Origin: Manduca sexta
Lineage: Eukaryota > Arthropoda > Insecta > Lepidoptera > Sphingidae
Reading direction: 5' to 3'
DNA: 64,000 nt
Assembly: GCF_014839805.1 (NCBI RefSeq)
Contig: NC_051134.1
Span: 13,299,170-13,363,169, forward strand
In this document: positions 30,474-43,121 of the stretch, in pieces
Layout of the letters: the number at the start of each line of letters is the position of its first letter
Position numbering within the stretch: position 1 is the stretch's first letter
Position numbers and translations under genes: made by a program
Notes under the pieces: model-generated
What the model saw: the letters and a program-made list of their open reading frames with translations, nothing else
Database searches by the model: none
Told to the model about the DNA's origin: nothing

Positions 30474-32155
30474 TGTCTTAACATTATCGATCTTTCTATC
30501 TCACATTTTTTCCATACCTCGCTCCTACACTGATTTACAAATACCTACATCGGGTTTTTCACTTTTCACACCTTATAATAAGTCAGTGGACTTACCTATA
30601 TCATTATGTTTCCGATGCTGTTAATTAAAGAAAAGTAAAGTGTAATTATTTTAAATTTGAGTCTGGTATACAATTAAAAATGTTTTTATATATTAAAATA
30701 TTAACTTCTAACTGTGTTAAAAGGCAATAAATTACTTTTAGCAAAACATTGAAAAGCTAGGAAAAAGAAATATTAAAAGGCTACGACATAATGGCAACAA
30801 TTATTTAATACAATCCTATATTTCGATTCAAACATAGGTAAAATTAACACCCTATAAAACAAGTTCCTACTCTCAGAAATTTAAACATAAAGAAACACAC
30901 TTCATTTAGGTACTATTTTATTCTTAAAGGTACTTTAAGAACCATTATAATTTGTTTGTTACAAGTCAGTTATTATCTTGTTATCACTGGATTAAATGCA
31001 ATTGTTTTTATAACAAAAACATCGTATTAAATAGGTATCGTAAAAATATACCTCGGGCTTATTTACGCGTTTGATTATTTGCCTCTAATAGAATCTTCAC
31101 TCATTTGTATCGTGGGATTTTGTAGCTCATATCGACAAATCAATGAAACAAAAAGTAAATAATACTACTTTATACCCATATATTACTTATTTTTCTTAAA
31201 ACTTAATTTAATGTTATGTCGCTTATTTTTTGTATAAAGCCATAGGAAAAATATAGAATTTACACCGATTATTCGTGCCGCTATTTTTGCAATCCAAAAC
31301 ACACCAGCTATCTATAACCCATTTCAGAAAACAAATAAATTGTATAAAACTTCATAGACCACCCGAATTTTTGCATTTTTTTGCCATAGCATGCGCTGCG
31401 ATCGCTTTACTATACTCCCCACCAAGCACTTCGAACATAGAGAATGGGATATGTAATAGGTACTCAATATACAACCACGTTATAAACATATCTTACGACG
31501 GCATAAATGTGCTGGATTTCTCGCATTATACCACTACCTCACTTTACTTATAGTCTCAAAGAAAAACCATCGCATAGGGAGATTTTCGTAAGCTAAATCT
31601 TTTTCCCAATTTCTAAACCTTGCGCTTATGCGTGGGCACGCAAGGGATAAATTGAATGGATGTACTGGAGATTGCTGTGCAGCACATCCTTGATTCATGT
31701 TATATGATGGGCGATGGAAGTCATTTAACATTAGATAACCTTTTTGTTCGTTAGCTGGCTTATGCCATAAAAAAAATGTCTTATGTGAACAACGGAATTT
31801 CTACACATAGGTGCGGTTATTGTCGTCCACGACGTTCCCTGCTCGTGGAAGCTTTCGACACAGTAAAGAACTATTAGAAATATGCTCCTTTGTCTAGGAA
31901 CTGATATACCTATGGTATAAGTATACTAATTGCTATTTCTATGTTAAGTATACAAACTTGTAATTTTGGGTTCTGGAATTTCTACGAAGGTTAAAGCCAA
32001 CTAATTAAAATATTGATTGTCTGGGTTAATGCCCTAAGTCACAGAAAGGACACGAATTGTTTACAACATAAATATACGATTAATGATTAATACAATGTAG
32101 CTCAGCCTTAGTATATTATAATGGGTATATATAGTAACATTTACGTTAAATAATA
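30474..32155. other. AT-rich intergenic DNA, nothing recognised
   Basis: Short ORFs such as 30409-30624, 31275-31553 and 31534-31731 have no recognisable domain. Confidence 0.5.
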
Positions 32156-32194
32156 TTATTACAGGCATGCAGATAAAGTCGAAATATGTTATGA

Positions 32195-32470
32195 GGCGGA
32201 ATTATCAGCACGTGACCAGGCGGAATTATCAGAAGCCCCCGCGCACCGAAGGACGCCCTCGACGTCTACGGCAGCATGAGGCCAGCTGCACACTGCCGTC
32301 CATCCCGGGGAGCAACCGAAAATTGTGGAAAGACGCACAAAGATGCACTAGGGCGGACAGCCCCCTGCTGCCCGCCGACGACCTCCATCGTAGCCCCTAT
32401 TAGTCGCCTTTTACGATAGGCAGGGGATACCGTAGTGAAATTCTCCATACGACCCCAATCCACAGGGCGG
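32195..32470. repeat. GC-rich retroelement-like fragment
   Basis: A GC-rich block in AT-rich DNA, with a CGGAATTATCAG repeat pair at its left edge and TTAGTCGCCTTTTACGATAG then GCAGGGGATACCG near its right end. The latter resembles a 3'-end motif I associate with non-LTR elements in Lepidoptera; the family is not assigned. Confidence 0.45.
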
Positions 32471-33540
32471 GCATAATTGTAATTACTTGCCTATTTTTCA
32501 AACGAATGTTCTAGATCTAACACGCTTTTTCTGCATGATTCACCTACGCTGAACGTGCGTATTTTATAGAAATGATTAATTCAATTGATAATGTTGTTTA
32601 CAATGCGGTCCCTAATCTAGGAGCTGTAAGGCTTGACTTATAAGAGATTATGAATACTTATTAATAGGAATACCGCCCGATATTAGAGAATTGGTCGCAT
32701 AAACTATTGTTACTATTAAATACCAGTGGCGAAGGGTGAAATTTTTCAAAAGGTAACCCGGTGTATAAAAAATTGACGTCAGTTAAGATATCGGGGCGAT
32801 TTATCGGCAAACAAAAACTAAGACAACGGATTAGTCTTGATTCGAAATCAACAAACGTTGACATACATACTAAATTACCTATTATGCGTAAATAATTGAA
32901 ACATTCATAAAATCGAACAATAAACGAAGATAATTCTCGATCCATTAATCAAAATATAAGTACTTACCTATTAATTAGTTATAACAGCAACAAAAGTAAG
33001 TTTTAAAATTATAACCACACTACACTAAAAGTATCTGTTTATTTTCAAATTAAAACTATAAATGTAATAGAAATAGGTATCACGATCGCCAAACAGACCA
33101 ACAGTTTAAGTCTACCTACATGATAAACTTATATAATTATCAATTTAAATTATAATCAAGAAAGGTTATTCGTTAACTTTTGATTGTATCGTGGTGCTAC
33201 TTTTAATTCAGTATAATATCATATTTATTTTCTTCTAACAAACATTTTGTGACTAAAATCAAAAACTTTCAGATCTTCTTCAAATATTTTACCATCTAAA
33301 TACTAATATATGAAATCACCGACTAATAATATACTTACGTAAAGGTAGACATTAAACTGATCACAAGTAGTTATTTCCATTATAATACACTTTTATTTGT
33401 AGTTTCTAAATAAACAAAGCGCTGGTAACTAAATATCACATAACTATCAAAAAATAAAATGAATATGACAATTTACAAACACCGCAATTTGGTAGCATAA
33501 TAAATTATGACGTTTGAAGGACGTAAAAAGTGACAACTAT
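32471..33540. other. AT-rich intergenic DNA, nothing recognised
   Basis: No ORF or repeat family that I can support. Confidence 0.5.
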
Positions 33541-33544
33541 ACAA

Positions 33545-33783
33545 AGTCGGTTAACGTGAAGCCGAACTAGCTCGGGTTACCTTTGCCCATATCTTCCGCG
33601 CGATTTCGACAAACACTGGCATAGAAAGTCATAGAAAGTGCTGCCATCTATATTAAAAAACATACTACGACATTAAGCCGCTTGACAGCGGGTTACCTTT
33701 GCCTGTGGCGTCACAATTTCACTTAGGTAACGGAATTTCTGGGGAACTAAATACAAGGTGCGCCATCTAACGTCATTTAAAAT
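33545..33783. repeat. Two diverged tandem copies of a unit of about 115 bp
   Basis: Each unit starts AAGCCG with CGGGTTACCTTTGCC shortly after (33551 and 33676 regions). Each ends with GTGC-(T)-GCCATCTA followed by TTAAAA. The middles are diverged. Confidence 0.6.
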
Positions 33784-33962
33784 AAGTAATTGGTATCGAT
33801 TAAATTAACAAACAACGGGCTAATGGCCGATAGATGTCATTATTAAGTTATCAATTATAATTATTAAGTTAAGCTATTATAATTATTGTCCATTGTCTGA
33901 TATGTTGTAAATTTATATTTGCCTATTAAAAATATTGTTTAGTATCACCGAAAACCTAAAAG

Positions 33963-34008
33963 GGAAGCCGGTGGGAATCGGCTTGTATGGACGCTTCGCC
34001 ACTGTTAA
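33963..34008 (+). repeat. Repeat G fragment, second copy
   Basis: GGGAAGCCGGTGGGAATCGG then CTTGTATGGACGCTTCGCCA matches 30050-30110. Confidence 0.6.
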
Positions 34009-34019
34009 ATACCTACTTT

Positions 34020-34679
34020 TTTGTATAATAGTATTTATAAGTTAACAGATTTAATCTTAAATAGAAATCTTTATCATTCTGAATTCTCATAAATAGCTAA
34101 TTATTATCGCTTTTCTGAAAACCGGTTAGATTGCCATTATGTTCATCATAAATATTTCGTGTAAATATATGTAAATAGTTGCACTTAAAAGTTGTTATTT
34201 GATCTTAATGATAAAAGATCTATTCATGCAATTTATGATAATTTGGTCTGCAAATTGGTCACCATTTCCTTTTGACGCCTGTTATTATCATACAGTATAT
34301 ATAATAAGGCTATTCAGACGATCAGCTTCCAATTAGTTGAGTTGTTAACTTTAGCGACCATGTTTATAATGTGTCCTCGATACAGTATTGTTGTGAAACA
34401 AAATATAAAACAACGCACTTCCAGTCATAAATTATGATTAACAAGGGGAATAGTACATAAACAGTTCAAGTACTAGATAACGACCACTCACTTTAGTTTG
34501 ACGACCACTAGTGTGTTAGATTGCGAAATTTACTAAAACAATAAAAATAAAGTAATAAAACAAATTATATGGAAATAAAATATTTTTTATAATTCTTTTT
34601 GAATTAAACATAAATAATAATTATCAATACGAATGATATTTAATCACCTGGTATTAATTTATTAAATTATTAAAATAAA
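34020..34679. other. AT-rich intergenic DNA, nothing recognised
   Basis: No ORF or repeat family that I can support. Confidence 0.5.
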
Positions 34680-34950
34680 TAATAAAAAAAATTATACCGC
34701 CTTAAAAAAATACTAAAACCCAAAAAAATATTTAAGATTACCTATACACTGGTTACCGATTTAGGTGTCGGTGCCTAATTAAAATAAAGCATTGTTTTCA
34801 TATAATGTTTGTTCATATACTAATTTATCTAGCTTAACTAGTAATTTTAATCAGTCACCGACTTCAAAATCCGTAACCAATGTATAGGAAATGTTATATA
34901 TTTTTGGTTTTTAGTGGTTTTTGAAGGCGGTATAATTTTTTGTTCAAACG
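34680..34950. repeat. Family C in inverted (fold-back) arrangement
   Basis: The right arm (34855-34950: CACCGACTTC, CAATGTATAGGAAA, GTGGTTTTTGAAGGCGGTAT) is the approximate reverse complement of the left arm (34680-34775: ATACCGCCTT, TTACCTATACACTGG, GTGTCGGTGCC). About 70 bases lie between the arms. The arms match the 3' part of the long family C copy at 38760-38790. Confidence 0.75.
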
Positions 34951-34984
34951 TTGCTTTTTAGTGTTTGTAAAATATAGTCTGTCC

Positions 34985-35035
34985 GATGGCGTAGTTGTGT
35001 TACGTGCTCGCGGTATGACTATCGCGCTGAGTTTT
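34985..35035 (+). repeat. tRNA-like SINE head fragment
   Basis: GATGGCGTAGTTGTGTTACG then TGCTCGCGGTATG and GCGCTGAG resembles the head of the SINEs at 44990 and 49895, including the A-box region. Confidence 0.55.
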
Positions 35036-35039
35036 TACG

Positions 35040-36239
35040 TCTTTACCTACCCCTGAAAAGAGGAAAATGAGTTAAACTATAAGTATGTAAGAAGTAGACA
35101 ACCAAAATCAACGCAAAAAACAAGAACAAGAAAGCAAAATTTTAATTTTAAAAGCAAACTACTGATGCGTTTTGAAAAACCTATGGGACCAATTTGGAGG
35201 TACCTATATTCTTAGAATAATAAAGAATATTCCAAATCGATTCATAAATGACGGAGTTCTGTCTTCCGACGGTGTAACAAATGTAAAAAAATAATACACA
35301 TCGAAGTAAAACACGGTTAAAATGCTTGTGAGGAATCTCGTGGTTGATAGTAATCAACTACGTGTGGTGTATGTGTAACATGTACCCACTTAAGCAACTT
35401 ATTTTAAATTGCGGTTATTATTTTTAAGCGTTCCATACCTCAACAGGAATACTTATGGATCACTTTTGTCCATCTGTCTGTCATTCAAGACCCTTTTTCT
35501 AAAATTTATATCAAATACTCGGGACTACGGTCTTCAGCTGTGAAAAAATCAAAGTTGTAAATCAACGCGATCAAGGGATATGACCGTTTATGTCGCATAT
35601 TATCGTAAATTTTGCGATTTTACAAGGCAATCAAAACCTATAGGGTACTTCTTGTAGCACAATCTGTCCTTAAATTAGAACGTCACTAATTTCAAAAATA
35701 AAAATATGCATATACGGCATAGGGCTCATAGCTATACATCAGTTAGCAACTACTTTTTATGACCGAATGATATAAAGTTTTATCAAGGAAACACGTGGCC
35801 GTTAACTAAATATTTGCATACTTAAGGCTTTTAAAACTTCAAATACAACTTTATGTAACCTTAAATAAAATATTCAGAACATACTAAGGTAAACAAAAAT
35901 AAGATGTGAGTCAGAATACGACCACAGGTTCGTTTTGTGACGCACTAATAATAACAAATATGCGTAATTTGTACACATACACATTGTATAAGAGGAGAAA
36001 ATATGCTAATATTACAACCACTTTTTAATTAATATTATTAAAACTTAGGCGAGACATATTAAATTAGTCGAAAACAACACCGTTTTACTCACGTACTAAA
36101 GTAATACATTTACACACTTAGTACACTTTTTAATTTTACAAAATTATAATAATTACAATGAACAAGAAAATTTTATTTATTAATTTAAATTTAGACATTG
36201 ACGAGTGTTACTTCGCTCGGGGAATTGTAGTTTTTTATT
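35040..36239. other. AT-rich intergenic DNA, nothing recognised
   Basis: No ORF or repeat family that I can support. Confidence 0.5.
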
Positions 36240-36242
36240 TTC

Positions 36243-36645
36243 TTTGACATGGTTCAATCCCATGCTCATAACGCGCGGATTGTACGAGATACCATTAAAA
36301 AAACGTAGAATATGTTACTGGGTGTGCTGTTTTCCCATGGTAATGCCTGGTTGAAGGAAATCAGTTATGCCCACTTGGATATCATTGACCATCCACCATA
36401 TTCTCTGGACTCAACCCCTAGGGATTATCACTTATTTCCAACATTAAAGCAATGAAGCACCTCTGTTAAAGAGGTTAAAAGAATTTAGGAAGACGACGCA
36501 GTTATGGCTGAGTTAAATGTTTTTTTTTGATAGTCAAGAAAACGATATTTTTGCGGTAGGTATAAGTAAGTTAGAAGATCAGTATTCTAAATGTATTAAT
36601 TTAGAGGAAGATTATATCAAATCCAATCCAATATTAATACTGATT
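36243..36645 (+). pseudogene. Mariner-family transposase fossil, C-terminal part
   Basis: Broken plus-strand frames read HAHNARIVRDTIKKT (second-Asp region, Asp lost), then LDIIDHPPYSLDSTPRDYHL with FPTLK (third-Asp block). The end of a mariner protein follows (DIFAVGISKLEDQYSKCINL then EEDYIKS). Several stops and frameshifts are present. The first half of the gene and the termini were not found. Mariner rather than Tc1 is indicated by the HPPYS-D motif. Confidence 0.8.
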
Positions 36646-36649
36646 ACAA

Positions 36650-37715
36650 GAACTTTTTGAATCACCTTCATATTTTTTTGTCCTTTTACTACGTGTTCAC
36701 TCACCTCTCTGTCAAAACGCTAATTTAGTGACTATTTTTTATTTTAGGTCGAACGGTTTGTATGTCATTTTGCAAATACTATGCAATAACTATTTAAATT
36801 ATATTTTAAAAATACTATATATTTTTATTTTTAAAAGAAGGCTGTTATAAAAGACATCTGTTCAGGCACGTGGTTGCCGACTGGGGGTGGTCGTAAAATT
36901 GGCGTATGATCCTAGCTTTCTAAAGTAATCTGCCTATGCCATAAATAGCAAGATAATGTTATTAATGGTGAGTGTGTAAGTTTTTGGAAAAAAATATTAT
37001 ACGAACAGTGGCTATGCAATGAATTTTTGATCCTTCTGTCACGTGTCTCGCTATCGCAGCAAGGTATTATAGCTGAATCTGAATCGTTGCACCTTCACCT
37101 ATTCCACCTATATTAACCCTGAAATGCCAAACTGAAATTTATGAATGAATACAAACACGAGCTCAAAAGGTGAGTTAAACTAACTTTATCCGGTAAAACT
37201 TGTGTAGAGTTAATTGAAAAGACAAATTATTAAAGTTTGTCACTTCACAAGATTATGGTGCAACGTTTGTGGAAGAGAATGTGTAATGCAGATACAAATA
37301 GATTTTTAGAGTAAGATTATATAATATAAACGACGAGTGAATGTGAGTGAGTGAGTAAAGTGAGCAACTAAACTTTCACCATTAACTACCAAAATTAATA
37401 TTATATGTAATAAGTTTCACAGGTTTACATACCGATGTAACGGGCTGATGCCTCATGATTAACATCGGTTCATAGGGACTGTCCATGGGGGGAAATAGGA
37501 CCCTTTACGTCAGTGTTATTTTTTAAAATTAAAATAATATCCAATAGAAAGAGAAAAAAAAAGTTTAGAAAAAATAGTTTAGAGCAGTTCATTTATAGGC
37601 TCGTGAAATAAGGAATAAATTAATTTAAATTTTCATATGACTGCACAACCCTCTCAGGAATCATGAAATTTCTCTATTATCCTTATAATTGTTTCCTCCT
37701 AGCACCTCTAGCAAT
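36650..37715. other. AT-rich intergenic DNA, nothing recognised
   Basis: No ORF or repeat family that I can support. Confidence 0.5.
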
Positions 37716-37724
37716 TAGAAATTG

Positions 37725-37890
37725 TAAGCGAAATGGGCAGAACAGTCCACACAAGCAGCACCCGTTCACGAGTATGACGCATGTGCCAGCCATCGGCCTT
37801 CTCAACCATATTGTAGGGAAGTGGCCGACCCGTCACACGACGCCGCCGCAGGTACAGACAGTTAGAGAGTATTTCATACCCGAGCCGCTT
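37725..37890. other. GC-rich patch of unknown origin
   Basis: About 165 bases are much richer in GC than the surroundings, inside a 97-codon plus-strand ORF (37663-37956) whose product resembles nothing I know. The ORF ends in a TA microsatellite. The patch could be a transposon fragment or a lone exon. Confidence 0.3.
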
Positions 37891-38390
37891 ACAGTTATAT
37901 TACAAATAAAGAGAAAGAGAAAAATATATATATATATATATATCTCGATCAAATGACATGATTCCAAAGAAAATCACACAAAAATGCCTAGTCCCAGGCA
38001 TTTATATCCTCTAAGTATTCTGAGATCTTGTAATAAGCTTTATTACACAACTTGCGCTCAATAGTGGCTTCGAATTTCGCAATATTTAAGGATTTGATAT
38101 TATACTAAATGTTACCATGATACATATTTTTTACATTAATAATAATAAAATTAAGATAAAATCTAACCTAATAAGATGTGTATGGATACATGTATTTTGC
38201 AAATATATTTTTAAATCGGTTATCAGCATATTTTGATATCTTATCAAGTGTATAATGAAAAAGGTGTGCTAAATTACATTTGTAAATTATACAGTAGAGA
38301 ATTTTAATTTAAACCCCTTAGCCGAATCAATGGCTTTCAGCATTCGTTTTATATACAAAGATCTCCATAAAAATAATTGGTAGATCTTTT

Positions 38391-38800
38391 TAAACCGACT
38401 GCAAAAGCAGAAGGTTTATCTATTCGTCGTAATTTTTACCCGACTTCAAAAAAAAGGAGGAGGTTATCAATTCGAAGTGAATTTTTTTTTTTATTTTTTT
38501 TTTTTGTATGTTTGTTACCTCAGAACTCGCTCATTTATGAACCGATTTGGAAAATTCTTTTTTTATTCGAAAGAATTTCTCTCCAGATTGGTCCCATAAA
38601 ATTTTTTTCAACATCGCTTCGGTAGTTTGGTTTTAAAATTAAAAAAACTAGAAAAATTTGGTCGTCCAAGAAAACGAAATCGCGAATTTAGCTTTCCTGT
38701 GAAACTCCAAAATTGGTATCCAATATATACTTGTTATATGAAATTATTTTTTGGTTTTGAGTGGTTTTTGAAGGCGGTTTAATTTTTTGTTAAAATTATT
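38391..38800 (+). repeat. Family C dispersed repeat, longest copy
   Basis: It runs from AAACCGACTGCAAAAGCAGA through CCGACTTCAAAAAAAAGGAG and ATGAACCGATTTGG to GAGTGGTTTTTGAAGGCGGT. Parts recur at 3530-3645, 34680-34950 and 39050-39215. It is non-coding and its class is not assigned. Confidence 0.7.
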
Positions 38801-39049
38801 TTATTTAAATATTTATTCAGAGGTATTTTTTTACCTCATGGTCCGATTTAAATACTTATTTCTTTTGTTTGATAAGTTTGTTTTTTGTAGAGATTTGGGG
38901 TAGTCCCATTTTAATTACATTGGTATAGGACTTTGAACTTCAAAGATGCAGAGGGGAACTCATCAAAATTAAAAAGGATTTCGATGAATCCTTTTATGTT
39001 GGTTTCAATAAGACGTATTTTATAAATAACAACAAAACAAAATACTAAA

Positions 39050-39215
39050 AAAAAAATACAAAATCAACTCCAAAAACCACTACAATCCAAAAGATAATTT
39101 AACTTTACACGCACACGCAATATAACCTCCTTTCCAATACGTGTGTTACGTTCATAAGTATGTACATTAAATATGTTTTTGGATTCGGTGCCTAATTTAA
39201 ATTGCCAGCTAAGCT
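39050..39215 (-). repeat. Family C fragment, inverted
   Basis: TCCAAAAACCACTACAATCC and the GATTCGGTGCCTAATT block match the 34.7-kb copy in the opposite orientation to 38391-38800. Confidence 0.5.
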
Positions 39216-39479
39216 ACGTAACAAACAAATATACAAAAATAATGTTCAAAGATTTTAAACTACCAAATATTCCTTGTGGGTGACTCATGTCACCACTTAC
39301 TACACATAGGGAGAACACTAAAGTATAACACAAAAAACACATAAAGACTATTTACAAAATTATAACAAAGAAAAACAAATAAACAAAATTTTACATTAAC
39401 ACACAGACAAATAAAATTAATAGTTCAAATAAGATTTTATATACATAACCCGATCTAGTTTTTTATAGTTAATGCGATA

Positions 39480-39950
39480 AGAGACAATTGTTCGCATCGG
39501 CTACCTGGCGCGTGACGTCAATTTGGGTCCGTCCTTCGTTGACCGCTGTATGCGTACACGCACAACAGTCGCCGAACAGTCCTACCGCTATCGCTAGACA
39601 ATAAACCTGTGTAGCTTTACTGCTAGCTTATATTCGCTAAGTCTATCGCTTTGTAATAAAACTGTTCTTTCTGTTTCGCGCTATAAACTATCTATCGCTA
39701 TCTTGACTTTCTGCTCTCTCTCCTTCTATCTTATGTGTTTTATGTTAATTGTGTAGTGTGTGTATTAAAACCTATCGTGGACTGAACTTTGGACTTTTTC
39801 TTCTTTACTCTTCCTGATTCTAAATTTACTCACACACTTACACCATATCCTTATTAAATTTCCTATCTGCTTGTTGTTGTTATTGTTGGTTGCGAAATAA
39901 AGTGATGTCTGTACTTAGTAGGACATGCACGGTATAAAAAAAATAGTAGC
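39480..39950 (+). other. Possible solo LTR or promoter-like segment
   Basis: A compositionally distinct segment has a GACGTCA site, repeated CTATCGCTA-like words (39586-39700), several AATAAA-like hexamers and a pyrimidine-rich stretch. It resembles the R/U5-like composition of insect LTRs, but I found no terminal TG/CA pair with target duplication, so this is tentative. Confidence 0.25.
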
Positions 39951-39954
39951 ATTT

Positions 39955-40764
39955 TTATAATGAAATAACGCAATATTTACTTACATTGTAAAATATTTTA
40001 ACGAACCATAGTAAAGACAACATTTACACACTTAAATATTGTTTATTATTTTTTCTAAATGTGTTTATAATTTCGAAAAGATTGTTTCTAAAAATATCTT
40101 TATAATTAAGAGCCTGTTTCATATGTTCCTAGTAAATTTCATTTGACCGTTATCGTATTAAACAACTTATTTAGAAAGTACCCATGTTACGAATACCATT
40201 TATTTAGTAGCGTATATTAAAGTGACTTTCGTATTCGGTCGGATTATACATTTAACTGAGTAGCATTGACTCAGAAATATTAAACAGGCTCTAAATAAAT
40301 CATTTATGCATAAAGATAATGTCTGATACATCGGCTGTCGCATGTAGGTTATGTTTGATTTAAACATTTAACTCTAGTCGTTACTCAAGATATTGTTGAA
40401 GACTAAAACAAATGCATCTTATTAATTATGACTAATATGTATTTTTTACAATTGAATAAAGTTTAACTATAAAACTACTAATAATAAGTAAATGATACAT
40501 AATCTCAGTCCTGTATCAGTGTGTTTTTGTGATCGTTTTTTTATTTCACAAGACTGCCAAGACACAGAATAGTAGTATTACATACGGCAAACTGCCGCAG
40601 ACCATTACCGCGTTAACCTTGTGACTTCGGAGACAGTTTAACGAGGCAAGCCATTTGTCTTATCAATTTGCAATGGAAGTAACGGCATTGAAATTGTTAC
40701 ACGTATTGATAGCAGAAACTGACCTTTGATTCAATTTTCAAAATAGTCCTTGATAAGCGTTCGA
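39955..40764. other. AT-rich intergenic DNA, nothing recognised
   Basis: No ORF or repeat family that I can support. Confidence 0.5.
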
Positions 40765-40767
40765 GAC

Positions 40768-41036
40768 AATGCCGGATTTATATTTTTTATGAGTGCAGGC
40801 CACTTTATTTCCGCCGCCCTATGTAGGTAGATTTATATATGTATGTACGTAATATGTATGTAGTTTTCGAAAATACTTAATAATTTTCAATTTGTTTGTA
40901 TTATGGAAGGCACTAAAGTTAAATAAACGAATGATTAATTAAATCGAGTGAGCGTCCTCTGATATCTGCCACCCCTAAGAGGCTGCCGCCCATAGGCCGC
41001 GGCCTATACGACCTATTTACAAATCCAGGACTGGTT
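40768..41036. repeat. MITE-like element with short inverted ends
   Basis: The left end AATGCCGGATTTATATTTTT is approximately the inverse of the right end TTACAAATCCAGGACTGG. The right part contains a GC-rich block (AGGCTGCCGCCCATAGGCCG). It is about 270 bp and has no ORF. Confidence 0.5.
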
Positions 41037-41399
41037 CAAGAGCCTTATATTCAACCACGCAAATGTACTTCATTTTTTTAGATATGTCTCGGTATTTAGT
41101 CTCTAAATCATGTTATAGTCATTTAAAAATATCTTAATAAACTCCTACGTAATAGAAACAGTGATATTACCTCAGATTGTCAAGATTACCAATTTTGTAA
41201 TCGCTAATGTGGCAAATATATTTTGCTTTGAGTAAGGTACATCTGTTTGATAAACTTATCTTATCCATAGGCATAAAATGGTTAAAAATTGATAAGCCTA
41301 TAATAAATTCGCAGATTAATTACAAATTAAAAAAATATCTAATTTAAAAATGTTTCTTTGACGTAACAAGCACAATAATATAATGCTGTGTTTAGATAT

Positions 41400-41720
41400 C
41401 GGAGCCGTTCGCCGAAAATAGAGCGAGCATGGGCCACAACGCCCATATGAGTGTGTATTTATTTATTCGTATATGTTATACGGTTCTACTATTCCACTGC
41501 AGTGCTACATCATTCATTGCCTAGAATTTATGCCCGATATGGCGATGTCGCCCTACGCCCATCACATCATGGGATGGAACCTATGGGAAAAACAGGGTAC
41601 CCTAGTTGAACCCCTACCTATCCATTTGAGAATTAAAAGTCATAATGCGGTGTTCTTATTAGAGACTTTCCCGCCCTCACATTCACCACTCCAACTCCTG
41701 TAAGCCAGAATCAGCAGTGG
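41400..41720 (+). repeat. SINE family D body fragment
   Basis: TTATGCCCGATATGGCGATG then CATCACATCATGGGATGGAAC matches the body of the SINE at 49895-50155 (TGCCCGATAAGGCGATAGG, TATCACATCATGGGACGGAA). The tRNA-like head is not evident. Confidence 0.6.
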
Positions 41721-43121
41721 CATTTTATGACACCTAGCCTTTACGGCGGGGTGTCATAAAATGCTCAGCTCAGCGAGTCTCAGGGAAATCTAATTTGTCA
41801 GTTATTTTTAATAATTTTATTGTGCACAATGAAATTATGTTATAAACTAGAAACAGACATGATAAACGGGTCAACAGTGATGTAAGTTCTAATTTGTTGT
41901 CGCAGATAGTTTAGAGTGTGGCCTACTGAACTTTAAATTTATCAAGTGCGTGTTCTAATATGTTACACCCTTTGCCCCCGTCCACAGAGAGTGTATCCGA
42001 TAAGCAGTGATGGGGTTCAGTTCAAATCGGAGATTATTATGTATGGACGCAGCATTAGAAGTAATGTCGTGCAGGAAGTAATTTTCGCGTTAATAAATCA
42101 CATTACTTATAATACATTACACGATTTATATACATTTCTAATTTACTCGATATGTGTAGGAACACGTGATAAAGCACTGTAAATCACAAAACTTTCACCC
42201 TTCTCACGTTATACTCGACCGCGATTTCCTCCTGTACATTTCTTATGTTTTCATAGTTTTTCACTATATTCTTGTTTTTAATTGAGGTACGCGGTTCGGT
42301 TTGATCTATAAACACTCGTTAAGACGAGCTCTTTGAACTTTTGATCACTTAAATTAGTTTAATTAGACGGCGGTTTGGTGTGAACGATCGACTTGACTTT
42401 TAATGTGCGTTCGTTTATACAACTTGATTATTTTACTCATCATAAGAGTGTTATATTTGGAACTATATATAAATAATAAATTAATCTCTATTTTCCTTGG
42501 TCATCGCATCACGTGTGAAAGGATGGAACAATTTGGGTAATTCTTTGTTTTTGTTAATTATTGTAAGGAGAATGATCTTTTTAAAAAATTAAGAAAATTG
42601 AGCGAAACATTAGAAAATTCAAGAAAACTTTACAACGATTTTAGCTTTGGTTATTTGACAGTTTCCGCGTTTGATGAATATGAATTTAACAGATTTTTTT
42701 ATAGTTCTGGATAAATAATTAGTTATAATCTTCTGTACGTGTGTATGTCACTGAACGCCTCTAAAACAGTTTTACCGATTTTGATGATTTTTTTAATGTT
42801 TTATTGGGTGGATCCTTGGATGGCCTTTTTAAGGCAGGATAAAGACTGTCCAGGCCGCTAGTTACTTATAATATAACTAACACAATGCTGCAATACAATA
42901 GAAAATAGAAAGATTACAATATTGTAATAAGCGAGCGCTTGCTTGAACTAGACCTAGACATTGGAATAATAGCGAAGGTCAGTCAGTGACAGCGAACGTT
43001 TTATAACTGTCACCACGTTACGTGTGTGAATTAACTGTCCGAAACGTTATTAAGATTTTTTTTTTTGTTCAGCCATAATCAAAACAAATACCTGTACTAT
43101 GTGCATACTTCGTAGGTTCAT
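41721..43121. other. Intergenic DNA, no supported gene
   Basis: AT-rich. At 42523 an ATG opens MEQFG just before a GTAATT, downstream of a TATATATAAATAATAA stretch; this could be chance and is not called. Bases 42700-42860 look like another decayed dispersed repeat. Confidence 0.45.

Noticed and set aside
42523..42537. Possible first exon MEQFG followed by GTAATT, after a TATA-like stretch
   Set aside because: Five codons and a weak donor are expected by chance; no downstream exon was found.
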